Source of the DNA: Thereva unica
Lineage: Eukaryota > Arthropoda > Insecta > Diptera > Therevidae
Direction: 5' to 3'
Length of the DNA stretch: 64,000 bases
Assembly: GCA_949987705.1 (NCBI GenBank)
Contig: OX465281.1
Span: 100,525,248-100,589,247, forward strand
The notes under the pieces were generated by a model that was not told the DNA's origin, did no database searches, and saw only the letters and a list, made by a program, of their open reading frames with translations. Shown here piece by piece: positions 1 to 9,772 of this stretch (the stretch's first letter is position 1; the number at the start of each line of letters is the position of its first letter). Both the position numbers and the translations under genes were made by a program.

Positions 1-684
1 TGTTTGCATAAACTGGAGTAGAGTATTCCTTTACTTTACAGAAAGCTTTTCCCCTCAAGTTAACTCGATGACCGTTCTCGGTTAATGTAACAGGCTATTT
101 TCGGAACAATATACTTTCATATACATCTATACTTCATGCATGTTTCTCTAGATGGCACGAAGGGCGATCAAACGATCACTCAATCGCGACGAATAGCAAC
201 GATAACTTTTAAGGAATTTATTTCGAAACAAGGTTTTTAAAACGGGCGTGACTTGTACAGGAAAACCCGATCAAATAACAGCATTCGGGTTTTTTGAACT
301 TTACAGCCAATTGTTTTCTGAAGACCTTCCCGTACGAAAATGTTTAATCATGTATTGTTTTAATAAAAAAATTAAGAAAAATGCTACTTTTTCATCAAAT
401 TTACCAAGAACCTCCCTTAAACAGACCCATATGCAAAACCAGGTTTAAGCCGACGTGCTTCGTCGAGTTTTTTTGGATTTAACGAAACCTTACACAACCC
501 CCGTTTTCATTGGCGCTTACTTTGAGTTAACCCAGGATAAACGCTGCATGGAAACTCAGTAATTGATCACGCTCGGATACACACACACACATAAATAAAC
601 TTAGACGATTTTGAATTAAAGCTGTATTGCTTAGTAGCCAGATATCTTCAACTAACGAATTTAAATATTTTATGGAGTGGAAAG
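1..684. other. No gene recognised
   Basis: No coding frame with recognisable domains was found on either strand. A short (AC)n microsatellite lies near 578-592. The short open frames here look like chance frames. Confidence 0.5.
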
Positions 685-908
685 CCTCAATTACACTGGA
701 CGTAACGGAAAGCAACAAAGCGGAGTGAACGGAGTGGAATTTAGCTGGTTATACTAACGGAATCGAACTTATGCAAATATCATTTGTATTTCCTTATTTT
801 CAGCAAGTGTTTGCCAAATATTGGACTTATGCTTAAAATTTTTAGTTTAGTAATTTTTGAAACTTTAATCCGGTCCGTTCCTCTTCATTGCGTCCAGTAT
901 AATTGAGG
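685..908. repeat. Candidate small inverted-repeat element
   Basis: About 25-30 bp at 685-710 (CCTCAATTACACTGGACG) recurs inverted at 878-908 with a few changes. The segment could be a degraded MITE of about 220 bp. I could not find a convincing target-site duplication, so this is only a candidate. Confidence 0.35.
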
Positions 909-1354
909 TTTAAGGCCCTACGCACACGATTCGACTGATTAGAAATCCCAATTTCATCAAACTGGGCCTGTGCTCCCGAAGACGAAACGAAACGAAAACG
1001 AAACCGTTTTGTCAAAATGCTACCTGGGAAAACGATATCGTCTCGTTTTCGTCTAACAAACGATGGCATGTTTGTAATCGTCTTCGTTTAGACGTTAGCT
1101 GGGGTTATTAATTATTAAGCTGGTGTTATTAATTATTTTGATAGTTTTAATTTATTTTGCATTTCGAGATTATCATCTTCAGAAGTAGAAAATATATCTT
1201 AGGGCCGATTTCACAGTGCGAACTTTATAAAAATTAACTTAAGTTACACTTAAGTATGGATGGCTGATTCACAGTTGCCACTTAAAATTTTCTTAAGTGT
1301 AACTTAAGTGACAATTTCTCTAGACTTAAGTTTTTCTTAATTCAGAATACATAG

Positions 1355-1587
1355 TGGATAATTTTAAGTAGATATTTTGTAAAACTTGCACCCAAGTATG
1401 CATTGAAAAACAAAAATAATTTTTTTCCTTTGATTTTTACGTTTAAGTTTCAGTTCTTGTTAGAATTTCGTTGAATTCGTGTCGGTCCATATTTTGTTTC
1501 AAATATTTAATTAAACTTTGCAATTAAATCCGTTTTAAAATCCCATATATTATCGTCTTTCAATTTAAGCCATTTTCGCGCTTAACA
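1355..1587 (+). repeat. Left LTR of the BEL element
   Basis: This is a 233-bp LTR, TGGATAATTTT...CTTAACA, with the same length and sequence as 6917-7149. It is AT-rich; no obvious TATA box was identified. Confidence 0.95.
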
Positions 1588-1590
1588 TTA

Positions 1591-1608
1591 TGGTGACCCC
1601 AAAGTGAT
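1591..1608 (+). other. BEL primer binding site
   Basis: TGGTGACCCCAAAGTGAT starts three bases after the left LTR. The initial TGG pairs with a tRNA CCA end, and TGGTGACCCC is a familiar start of BEL-clade primer sites. The exact tRNA was not identified. Confidence 0.75.
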
Positions 1609-1630
1609 TGCCATACGGAGAGCTTTCACA

Positions 1631-1664
1631 TAATAATAAAAAAAAAAAAAAAAAAAAAAAAAAG
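1631..1664 (+). repeat. Poly(A) tract before the gag-pol start
   Basis: A run of about 30 A residues, preceded by AATAAT, ends just before the ATG at 1666. It lies in the predicted 5' leader of the BEL RNA. It could be an assembly-sensitive homopolymer or a leader feature. Confidence 0.8.
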
Positions 1665-1665
1665 A

Positions 1666-4600
1666 ATGGCGAGTTTAAAAACTTTAAAGACTAAGCGAGC
1701 ATCGGCAAAGGGCTCGCTAACTCGCGTGAAGACTTTTCTGGACACCACGAAGAATCCCCTCATCGAAGAACTAGAATGTAGACTATCGGTGTTAGAAACA
1801 TGTTTCACACAGTTAGTTGCTATCCAGGATGAGATCGATAGCCATGATGAAGCTGCAGATGCTGATAAAGGCCAATTGGGAGAAATCGAAGACAACTATT
1901 ACCAGGTCAAAGCCAATTTATTGGCGAGAATAGCAAAACTGGAAAAGGAGAAAGCTGTTCATTCGCAGCCCACAACAAAAGAAGTAGAGAGCCTCAATCA
2001 ACAATTTTGGTTGCCACCCAAAGTGCATTCCTCTCATCTACCTAAAGTTCAATTGCCAATGTTTTCTGGTAATTGCGTGGAATATACCAACTTTATCAAC
2101 ACTTTTCAGTTAGTTGTGGTTAACGATAAAAATCTTACCGAAACGGAAAAATTCTTACACCTAAGAGCATGTTTGACAGGTGAGGCTTTTCAAGCAGTTG
2201 CAGCATTAGAAATTACAGATGTGAATTTCTCTGAAGCGATAAAACTCCTCAACAGCAGATACGGGAATAAAACAATAATTTTTGAAGCTCATGCAACAAA
2301 ATTATTCAACATTCCTACCACAGCAAAGAGTAGTGCTATACAGCTCCGAAGCACTATTGATACAATTAACGTTCATTACAGCGCTCTAAAATCTTTAGGT
2401 TCTACCGAAGATATCCTAAATGCCATTCTTGTTCATTTAGGTAAACAAAAAGTGGATCGAGCCACATTGGTAAAGTGGGAGGAATCACTAGGATACGAAA
2501 ACCTTCCCACTTGGGAAACATTTTCCAATTTCATTAATTTAAGATGTCAATATTTATGCAGTCGTGACAGTGCCGATCATAGTAAGCCCGTAGACGTAGC
2601 AGCTAAAGGGAGCCACCATCGTCGAACTGCCTTGACAACTTTCCTGACCAACTCGAAATGTTTGAAATGTAAAAGTTCCCAACACTTCATCTCTAAATGT
2701 CCTTCGATTTTGAACCTGGCAGCAGTTGATAGGTTTTCAGAAATAAAGAGAATGGGTCTGTGTATTAATTGCTTACGAAACGGGCATTCAGTCAAAGATT
2801 GTAAATCCTCCAAATGTAGAGTCTGTCTGTCACCTCACCACACAATTTTGCATCGATATGATTCGCTTTCACAGCAAGTTCCCGAAAACCAAAACTCGAA
2901 TGCTATCGCTCAAGATTACAAAAATTCATCAAGTTTGCATTCAGCCATAGCTTTAGAAACCGATCAGATAATACTGGCTACGGCCTTGGTTCACGCTGAG
3001 GATGAGAATGGGCAAGACTTTCCTGTACGAGTCCTATTAGATTCAGCTTCACAGTCAAACTTCATCACAGAAGCGTTGTCTCAAAGGCTGAATTTACCAA
3101 CAAAAAACATAGATACAGAGGTAAACGGTATAGGCGGCCGACGGTCACGAGTGAGGTCCAGCACGTCCGTTACTATTAAATCACGAATCAACGATTTTGT
3201 TACCAAAATTGATACCTTGTTAATTCCTACCATTACTACTTCGAAACCTGAGACTAAAATTGACCATCACAATTGGAAAATACCGAACAACATTCAACTA
3301 GCAGACCCAACATTCTATAAACCGCAAAAAATAGATGTTTTGTTAGGAGCTGAAGTTTTCTATAAACTTCTTGGGGTAGGTCGGATTGAGTTAAACAAAA
3401 AATTACCAATACTGCAAGAAACCGTGTTTGGCTGGATCGTAGCCGGTAAACTTCTAACGTGCAAATCGAAACATCGGGCAATTAGTAACCTTATAGTGAA
3501 CACAGCAGTGAGAAATCAAGAGAATACTCTATCGCAACAACTTGAACAATTTTGGACCCTGGAAGAGGTCGAACCAGCAGCTCCTCATTGGACACAAGAG
3601 CAGATTATGTGCGAACATCACTTCATAAATACGACATCTCGTGCCGAAGATGGAAAATTTGTAGTTAGACTTCCATTCAAGCACAATCATAATGGTTTAG
3701 GTGAGTCTCGTACTGGCGCACTTAGAAGTCTAGCACGCGTAGAGCGGTTGCTTGGACAAGATGATACCCTGAAAAAACAATACAACGATTTCATGCAAGA
3801 ATATGAAGATTTAGGGCACATGAGTAAAGCAAACATTCCTGATTCAAACATAAAGTATTTGATTCCCCACAGAGGCGTTTTACGACCCGATAGTTCAACG
3901 ACGAAATTGCGTGTTGTCTTTAATGCTTCATGTCCTACAAGCAACAAGATCTCTCTGAACGATATGCTGATGGTCGGTCCAACGATTCAGCCCGAGCTCT
4001 ATGACATTATGATAAAGTTTCGCTCATACAAATATGGACTGACTGCAGACATAACAAAGATGTACCGCCAAGTATGGATACATCCTGATGATCGACAATA
4101 TCTTGGAATCTTATGGCGTACGGATTCAACCAAACCACCGACAACATACATTCTCAATACCGTCACATACGGAACTGCCTCCGCGCCATTTCAAGCCATC
4201 CGTTGCTTAAAGGAATTAGGCTCTCAATGTGCTGATGAGTTCCCCATGGCGTCTGATGTTTTGCAAAATAGTTTTTACGTTGATGACATGATAGCAGGTA
4301 CGGATACCTCAGAGCAACTCGTTGAGTTAAAAAGTCAAGTTCAAAAAGCTTGTTTGTCAGCAGGATTCCAGCTTAGAAAATGGACATCAAACAACATTGA
4401 ATTCATTAAATCGATTCCGGAAGATGAAAGGGAAAAATGCACAAAATTCGATAAGTCAGAAGTCGTGAAGACATTGGGAGTGATTTGGGATCCACGTGAG
4501 GATGAATTTCGATTTACATGCAATTTAAACGCTATTTCGGATAAATTTACTAAGCGGGCAGTTTTGTCTGGAATTTCATCTCTATTCGACCCTTTAGGGT

Positions 4601-6885
4601 TATTGAGCCCGTGTATAGTGCCAGCGAAGGTCCTCATGCAAAAACTTTGGTCTGAAAAATTAAGTTGGGACGAATCTATTCCTACAGACCTCCAGATCGA
4701 ATGGTCAGCCTATCGAAAGCAGTTAGCTGAAGTGCCTAAACTTCGAGTACCGCGGTACGTATTTTCCAAATCCTATGCAAAGTATGAAATTCATGGCTTC
4801 GCAGACGCGTCGTTAACTGCATTTGGATGTTGTTTGTATGTAAGATGTATGCCTATGGAGGGGGCTGTCAAGACGATGCTAGTGTCAGCTAAATCTCGTG
4901 TAGCACCGCTAAAAACGCAATCACTGCCAAGGTTAGAGCTCTGCGCTGCCTTATTACTCGCGAAATTATACAATCGAATTAAGTCAACCTTTAGTTTGGC
5001 GTCACGTGTTGTTTTATGGACAGATTCGCAGATCGCACTTCATTGGATTCATGGAGAGTCTGGCCGTTGGACAGTTTTTGTTGCCAATAGAGTGGCCGAG
5101 ATACAACAGCTCACAGAAAAGGAATGGTGGCGACACGTTCCATCACAGTCAAATGCAGCCGATCTTATCTCTAGAGGATGCCTCGTCAGAGGACTACAAG
5201 AATCAATGTGGTTTACGGGACAGAGATTTCTCGAAGAAATGGACGATCAGTGGCCGTGTAATCCACCTGCAGTGGAGGAGTCAGTTATACCTGATAAAAG
5301 AAAGGTTAAATGTGCGCTTCTCGTCAGCCTGCCTTCCGAACTTTCAATTATCCACACAGATGCCTTCGTAAATCACTTTTCACGGCTACGTCGCATTATA
5401 GCTTATGTATTGCGATTCAGTTCCCGAATCAACTATCGCCTGCAAAGGAAAAAAGGAATGAGCAATTTAGGAATCATGTCGGACGCCACGGCAGAAACAG
5501 ATCTTTCAGTCGCTGAGTTAGATGAAGCTGAAAGAAGAATAGTATACTGTGTACAGAACCAGGCGTTCCAGGAAGAAATCAGAGCTTTGGTACACAATCG
5601 AAAGATTAGTCAAAAGAGCCCACTCAAATCACTGTGCCCGTTTCTGGGAAATGAAAAACCACCTTTATTGCGAGTCGGGGGTCGATTAGCCCACTCCAAT
5701 TTACCCTACTCAGTAAAACACCCCATATTGCTTCCAAAGAACCATCCCTTTTCGTTGTCAATTTTAACATACATGCATAAAAAATATTTTCATGCAGGAG
5801 TTCAATCATTAGTCGCAGCATCGAGGCAACAATACTGGATAATAAATGCTAAAGGAGGAGCCAAACACGTTATAAAGAGATGCCTACATTGTTTTCACTA
5901 TCGACCAAAAACTATTCAGCAAATAATGGGTGATTTACCAGCTCAAAGAGTACAACGCAGCATTCCATTCACTACTACCGGAGTAGATTTCTGTGGCCCA
6001 ATTTACATTTCCACACGGATTCGAGGACGACCACTTCAGAAAGCATATTTAGCTGTGTTTGTTTGCTTCGCCACTAAAGCTACACACCTCGAGGTAGTAT
6101 CTGATTTATCTACAGAAGCATTTATCCTAGCTCTGAAGAGATTCACTAGTAGACGTGGCTTATGTCATACCATATTTTGTGATAATGCTACTAATTTTGT
6201 AGGGGCCAAATCAAAGCTAACTGATTTACATAAAACTCTGTTCAACCAAGCGAATAGAGGTAAATTACAGCAGTTATGTGCAGAAGATAAAATCAGCTTT
6301 CGTTTTATACCTCCCAGGTCGCCTCATTTCGGTGGCCTATGGGAAGCCACAGTCAAGGTTGCTAAGTTTCACTTATATCGAGTAGTTCATAACTCTAAGC
6401 TCAGCTTCGAAGAACTGTCTACATTGACTGCACAGATAGAAGCAATCCTGAATTCTAGACCCTTAGGGGCTTTATCAGAGGATCCAAATGATGAAGAGGT
6501 TTTAACGCCAGGGCATTTCCTGATTGGCCGAGCGCTCACTACAGTTCCAGAACCAGATATAACCACTGAAAAATATTCGTTGCTTACTCGTTGGCAACAC
6601 GTACGTCAATTGCAGCAACACTTTTGGAAACGGTGGCTAAAGGAATATATCTCTCAGCTGCAGCAGCGCCACAAATGGAATTCCACATCACCTAATGTAA
6701 AAGAGAATATGCTTGTACTTATCGCTGATGATAATCAACCACCACAAAAATGGTTGATTGGAAGAATTCTTCACACTTATCCCGGCGAAGACGGACATAT
6801 TCGGGTTGTAGATGTAAAGACAAAAGGAGGTACATATCGTCGATCTATCGCGAAGTTAGCACCTTTACCCATCTTAGAAGATTGA
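1666..6885 (+). CDS. BEL/Pao Gag-Pol polyprotein
   Basis: A 1739-residue frame carries all parts expected of a BEL/Pao retrotransposon. In order: a basic/coiled N terminus; a Pao-type gag region (about 120-300); CCHC-like zinc knuckles at about 332-346 and 366-396; an A17-type aspartic protease with the DSA motif at Asp459; reverse transcriptase with YVDD at 871-874; RNase H with FADAS and LWTDSQ; an integrase with an HHCC zinc region and a DDE triad at about Asp1441, Asp1506 and Glu1560; and a C-terminal module with LTPGHFLIG. The ATG at 1666 (context AAAGAATGGCG) is the first after the poly(A) leader. There are no stops or frameshifts, so this is a full-length and probably functional copy. 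Overlapping antisense frames are shadows. Confidence 0.97.
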   Translation: MASLKTLKTKRASAKGSLTRVKTFLDTTKNPLIEELECRLSVLETCFTQLVAIQDEIDSHDEAADADKGQLGEIEDNYYQVKANLLARIAKLEKEKAVHSQPTTKEVESLNQQFWLPPKVHSSHLPKVQLPMFSGNCVEYTNFINTFQLVVVNDKNLTETEKFLHLRACLTGEAFQAVAALEITDVNFSEAIKLLNSRYGNKTIIFEAHATKLFNIPTTAKSSAIQLRSTIDTINVHYSALKSLGSTEDILNAILVHLGKQKVDRATLVKWEESLGYENLPTWETFSNFINLRCQYLCSRDSADHSKPVDVAAKGSHHRRTALTTFLTNSKCLKCKSSQHFISKCPSILNLAAVDRFSEIKRMGLCINCLRNGHSVKDCKSSKCRVCLSPHHTILHRYDSLSQQVPENQNSNAIAQDYKNSSSLHSAIALETDQIILATALVHAEDENGQDFPVRVLLDSASQSNFITEALSQRLNLPTKNIDTEVNGIGGRRSRVRSSTSVTIKSRINDFVTKIDTLLIPTITTSKPETKIDHHNWKIPNNIQLADPTFYKPQKIDVLLGAEVFYKLLGVGRIELNKKLPILQETVFGWIVAGKLLTCKSKHRAISNLIVNTAVRNQENTLSQQLEQFWTLEEVEPAAPHWTQEQIMCEHHFINTTSRAEDGKFVVRLPFKHNHNGLGESRTGALRSLARVERLLGQDDTLKKQYNDFMQEYEDLGHMSKANIPDSNIKYLIPHRGVLRPDSSTTKLRVVFNASCPTSNKISLNDMLMVGPTIQPELYDIMIKFRSYKYGLTADITKMYRQVWIHPDDRQYLGILWRTDSTKPPTTYILNTVTYGTASAPFQAIRCLKELGSQCADEFPMASDVLQNSFYVDDMIAGTDTSEQLVELKSQVQKACLSAGFQLRKWTSNNIEFIKSIPEDEREKCTKFDKSEVVKTLGVIWDPREDEFRFTCNLNAISDKFTKRAVLSGISSLFDPLGLLSPCIVPAKVLMQKLWSEKLSWDESIPTDLQIEWSAYRKQLAEVPKLRVPRYVFSKSYAKYEIHGFADASLTAFGCCLYVRCMPMEGAVKTMLVSAKSRVAPLKTQSLPRLELCAALLLAKLYNRIKSTFSLASRVVLWTDSQIALHWIHGESGRWTVFVANRVAEIQQLTEKEWWRHVPSQSNAADLISRGCLVRGLQESMWFTGQRFLEEMDDQWPCNPPAVEESVIPDKRKVKCALLVSLPSELSIIHTDAFVNHFSRLRRIIAYVLRFSSRINYRLQRKKGMSNLGIMSDATAETDLSVAELDEAERRIVYCVQNQAFQEEIRALVHNRKISQKSPLKSLCPFLGNEKPPLLRVGGRLAHSNLPYSVKHPILLPKNHPFSLSILTYMHKKYFHAGVQSLVAASRQQYWIINAKGGAKHVIKRCLHCFHYRPKTIQQIMGDLPAQRVQRSIPFTTTGVDFCGPIYISTRIRGRPLQKAYLAVFVCFATKATHLEVVSDLSTEAFILALKRFTSRRGLCHTIFCDNATNFVGAKSKLTDLHKTLFNQANRGKLQQLCAEDKISFRFIPPRSPHFGGLWEATVKVAKFHLYRVVHNSKLSFEELSTLTAQIEAILNSRPLGALSEDPNDEEVLTPGHFLIGRALTTVPEPDITTEKYSLLTRWQHVRQLQQHFWKRWLKEYISQLQQRHKWNSTSPNVKENMLVLIADDNQPPQKWLIGRILHTYPGEDGHIRVVDVKTKGGTYRRSIAKLAPLPILED

Positions 6886-6903
6886 AGATACTTCAGTATC
6901 TTC

Positions 6904-6916
6904 AAGGCGGCCGGCA
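6904..6916 (+). other. Polypurine-like tract before the right LTR
   Basis: AAGGCGGCCGGCA immediately precedes the right LTR at 6917. G-rich GGCGGCCGG-type tracts are usual at this position in BEL elements and prime plus-strand DNA synthesis. Confidence 0.6.
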
Positions 6917-7149
6917 TGGATAATTTTAAGTAGATATTTTGTAAAACTTGCACCCAAGTATGCATTGAAAAACAAAAATAATTTTTTTCCTTTGATTTTT
7001 ACGTTTAAGTTTCAGTTCTTGTTAGAATTTCGTTGAATTCGTGTCGGTCCATATTTTGTTTCAAATATTTAATTAAACTTTGCAATTAAATCCGTTTTAA
7101 AATCCCATATATTATCGTCTTTCAATTTAAGCCATTTTCGCGCTTAACA
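6917..7149 (+). repeat. Right LTR of the BEL element
   Basis: This 233-bp LTR is identical to 1355-1587 by eye. It is followed by the second CATAG duplication at 7150-7154. Confidence 0.95.
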
Positions 7150-7154
7150 CATAG

Positions 7155-8078
7155 AAAATTCAAACGTCAGTTGATTCCAGTACATTTCAAGGAAAACACG
7201 ATTATAAGGGTGGGTGCCAAAATACAATTCCGAATTTGTTACTTTCACCATGGACACTTCGAAATTACAAAGTGTGCCAAAATACATTTCCCTCATTTCA
7301 TTGACAATTGAAATTATTTTTTGAAACATGAATGACAGAAAATTCTTCTATTCATTAAATTTTTAATAATTTCTTTTAAAGCAGTACATTAATGTTTTTG
7401 GAATGATGGAAGTGGAAGGGGTTCATGAGCATCATCCTCATCTAGTAAGGGTGAAATCAAGAAGCATTTACTCAAGTTTAAAAAAAAATTATTCAATTTT
7501 TGTACGGAAATAGATTTGTTAATTTTATTTTGATTGGCGATTGATGATTGCAAAAACTCGGGATATTGTACTCCAATAATCGGAAATGGATTCAATCAAT
7601 TTTCACACGAGTTCATTATTCCACAACGCATTAGGGCCGTAGATTGCACGAATATCCTTTGCATGGTTAATAAATCAACAAGAAATTGTAAGTTGAAGTC
7701 AAATTATGACAAACTGCTACAAAATCCAACAAACTGTCAAACGAATGTTTGGATAATATTTCCCTACAATTCAGAATATTTCCTTACATTTCCAAAGACA
7801 CAAACCTCCGAAAATTGAAATGTTAAATCGAAATGCGTTTTCCATACAAATTGACATTTGAAATGTATTATGGCACAGGCCCTAAAAGGAAATTTTACAT
7901 GTAAAGTTCGGCTGGTGTAAGTTCATAATTTACAATATTGAAGTGCCGCCGTAAGAAACAAATATAATAATAAGAAGAAAAAATTGCACTGTGAAACCGA
8001 ATTTGACTTAAGTTACACTTAGTGAAAAAATTTACTTAAGTTTAAGGAAAACTTAAGATCGCACTGTGAAACCGGCCC
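7155..8078. repeat. Right part of the Harbinger-type element
   Basis: This 924-bp body lies between the BEL duplication and the right TIR. It has no recognisable coding domain. The frame at 7534-7818 shows no motif and is treated as chance. Confidence 0.6.
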
Positions 8079-8140
8079 TTAGTCTCGTCTCGTTATTTGG
8101 TTTCGTTTCGCGTTTGTCTCGTTTTCGGTAATACAGGCCC

Positions 8141-8869
8141 TGGTCTCACAATGATCACATACGCACAACCAACATGAAACCTTTGTCCACACACGAGCAC
8201 AACTCACTTTGAATCAACCCGTGTTCTGTGCCGACGTAACTGATTTCGCTTCTGACCGGCAAGAACAGACGCCCGCGAGCAATTCAAACTAGTTTCAAAT
8301 CGGTATCGTTTATTTCGACCCTTGTATGGCTTCCCACTTCCATACACGGGCAAGATAACGAAACAAATACATGTGCAGCTGCAATTGAAAATCAGTCGAC
8401 TCGTATTTAGAGGGCCCAAATCTATCCTACTTTGAAATACTTCCCTCCTAAGTCCCGGTTCATATAAGAGGTGCTTCTACTGCCCAAATCCCGCCAATCC
8501 CGCGGATTCCGCATGCCTAGTCCCGCATTACCGATCCCGCAAAAATAGTGCATTCGCGGGATTGGATTCCCTAGCATTCAACCCTGTTACTATTTACATG
8601 AAATTCGAGTCTTGGTCTCCATTACTACTTGACGGTGGTTTGTCAGCTAGTCTTCTGTCATCTGATAGTAAATACAGGGCTTTTTTGGTATCCTTGAGAC
8701 ATCCATTCTTTGGTCATGGCCGGCACAACGTAAACGCAGTAGCTTGGCATGCGTTGGAAGTTTTCAATATGACCCCAGATAGGGCATGCCATTCTAGAAT
8801 GAGTTGGACTAATGACAAGGGTGTTTTGGTATCCCATACTTTGTCGAATTTTTTAGACCTTCTCTTTTT
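8141..8869. other. No gene recognised
   Basis: Unassigned sequence. A small palindromic cluster of GCGGGATT/AATCCCGC motifs occurs at about 8488-8566. A long plus-strand frame running from here into the SINE has no domain and is not supported. Confidence 0.45.
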
Positions 8870-9288
8870 TTATGTTTTTTTATTAGTACTGTCGACAATC
8901 TATTTTTTCGTTTTTTTTACAATGTCGAACAGCAGCTCTAGCCAGGAGATAGAGAGAGAGGGGAAGGAAGGAACTATCACAATCTGGCCGCGATATTTTA
9001 TCTCAGCTACTCGCAACCATTTCGCGACTCTGACATCTTGGCATCGAGAACAAGTCGCTGGAGTGTTATGCCTCCTGAAACGAGTTGAATCTCATCAACC
9101 AACCGATGGCATGCGCTTGGTGGAGGGGGGAAGGACTAGAAATGGAAGAGGGAAGAAGAGAGAAAAGGAAAGTTATGTAGTATGCGGGAAAGTGGAAAAG
9201 GCGAAGGACCGAGGGGCTGGCCGGGATTCGAACCCGGGACCTCTGGGATAGCAGTCAGGCGCGTTACCCCTAGACTACCGAGGCCCCC
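8870..9288 (-). mobile_element. tRNA-derived SINE, copy 1
   Basis: Read on the minus strand, the element begins with a tRNA-like head (9213-9287). It has an A-box-like TAGTCTAGGGG and a perfect B box GGTTCGAATCC inside a CCGGG/CCCGG stem. About 340 bp of body follow, ending in an A-rich tail near 8870. The same head and body occur at 61987-62428, which establishes a repeat family. The acceptor stem is poor, so this is not a functional tRNA. Transcription would be by RNA polymerase III, with mobility supplied by an unidentified LINE. Confidence 0.85.
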
Positions 9289-9594
9289 TTTACGACGTTT
9301 AGATGCTTATTGGGTCTGGAAGTAATGATATCATAGTGCAGATCGAAATTTAGATTTGTCTAAGACAACACCTAGATCTACGATATGATCAGCCTGATTC
9401 AATACCAGGTCGTGCTCCTGTTTTCTACGGGAGAAAGTAATTGCAGGACATTTGCAAGAAGTAAACATCAGTTTTTGAAATTAATGGCACTATATATTTT
9501 GAGGACCTCCGCCTTCCGCGTAAAAGAGATGTGGAATATTTACAAATTTTTCAAATAAATCGGAGATAAAAATATGGCTGCCCAGTTTCGACTT
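9289..9594. other. No gene recognised
   Basis: Unassigned AT-rich sequence between the SINE and a short tandem repeat. Confidence 0.5.
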
Positions 9595-9728
9595 CATTAG
9601 ATAAGACGAACCATAAAGAGGAAAATAACAAACATTCAATTGGTTTCAGGTCTGGAGGGTTTCATTACATAAGACGAACCATACAGAGGAAAATAACAAA
9701 CATTCAATTGGTTTTAGGTCTGGAGGTT
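9595..9728. repeat. 68-bp tandem duplication
   Basis: Two adjacent copies start at 9595 and 9663, each beginning CATTAnATAAGACGAACCAT. They differ at only a few positions, which points to a recent local duplication. Confidence 0.85.
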
Positions 9729-9772
9729 AAACAAACCAATGTAACAGTAAAACTTTGTTCTCCTCTATCTAT

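Larger units (their letters stand above)
1355..7149 (+). mobile_element. Intact BEL/Pao LTR retrotransposon
   Basis: Two 233-bp direct repeats (1355-1587 and 6917-7149), identical by eye, begin TG and end CA. They bound a single long gag-pol frame. The 5-bp duplication CATAG flanks the element at 1350-1354 and 7150-7154. A primer binding site follows the left LTR and a G-rich tract precedes the right LTR. Identical LTRs and an unbroken frame show a very recent insertion that may still be active. The host site is inside a Harbinger-type element. Confidence 0.95.
1202..8078. mobile_element. Harbinger-type non-autonomous element split by BEL
   Basis: The termini GGGCCGATTTCACAGTGCGA (1202) and, on the minus strand, GGGCCGGTTTCACAGTGCGA (8078) are inverted repeats. 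A TTA duplication sits at 1199-1201 and 8079-8081. A 3-bp TWA duplication with GGGCC ends is characteristic of PIF/Harbinger. Subterminal ACTTAAG repeats occur on both sides. With the BEL insertion removed the element is about 1.08 kb. No transposase is visible in it, so it was probably mobilised in trans. Confidence 0.75.
964..8140. mobile_element. Old inverted-repeat element, outermost shell of a nest
   Basis: The left end GGGCCTGTGCTCCCGAAGAC (from 964) is mirrored at the right end (to 8140), which reads GGGCCTGTATTACCGAAAAC on the minus strand. Both ends continue into similar runs rich in CGAAAC. GGGCC-type ends are typical of Harbinger-like MITEs. No matching target-site duplication is visible, so the element may have been rearranged. 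It contains a second Harbinger-type element and, inside that, a BEL retrotransposon. Confidence 0.45.

Noticed and set aside
2577..5821. Minus-strand and alternate-frame genes within the BEL element
   Set aside because: All overlap the intact gag-pol frame and have no domain; they are shadows.
8562..9251. A 229-codon plus-strand protein
   Set aside because: Its second half is the antisense of the SINE and tRNA-like head; no domain is present.
9213..9287. A functional tRNA gene
   Set aside because: The B box and T stem are good, but the acceptor stem pairs only in part and the same head with a shared body occurs at 61987. It is the head of a SINE.
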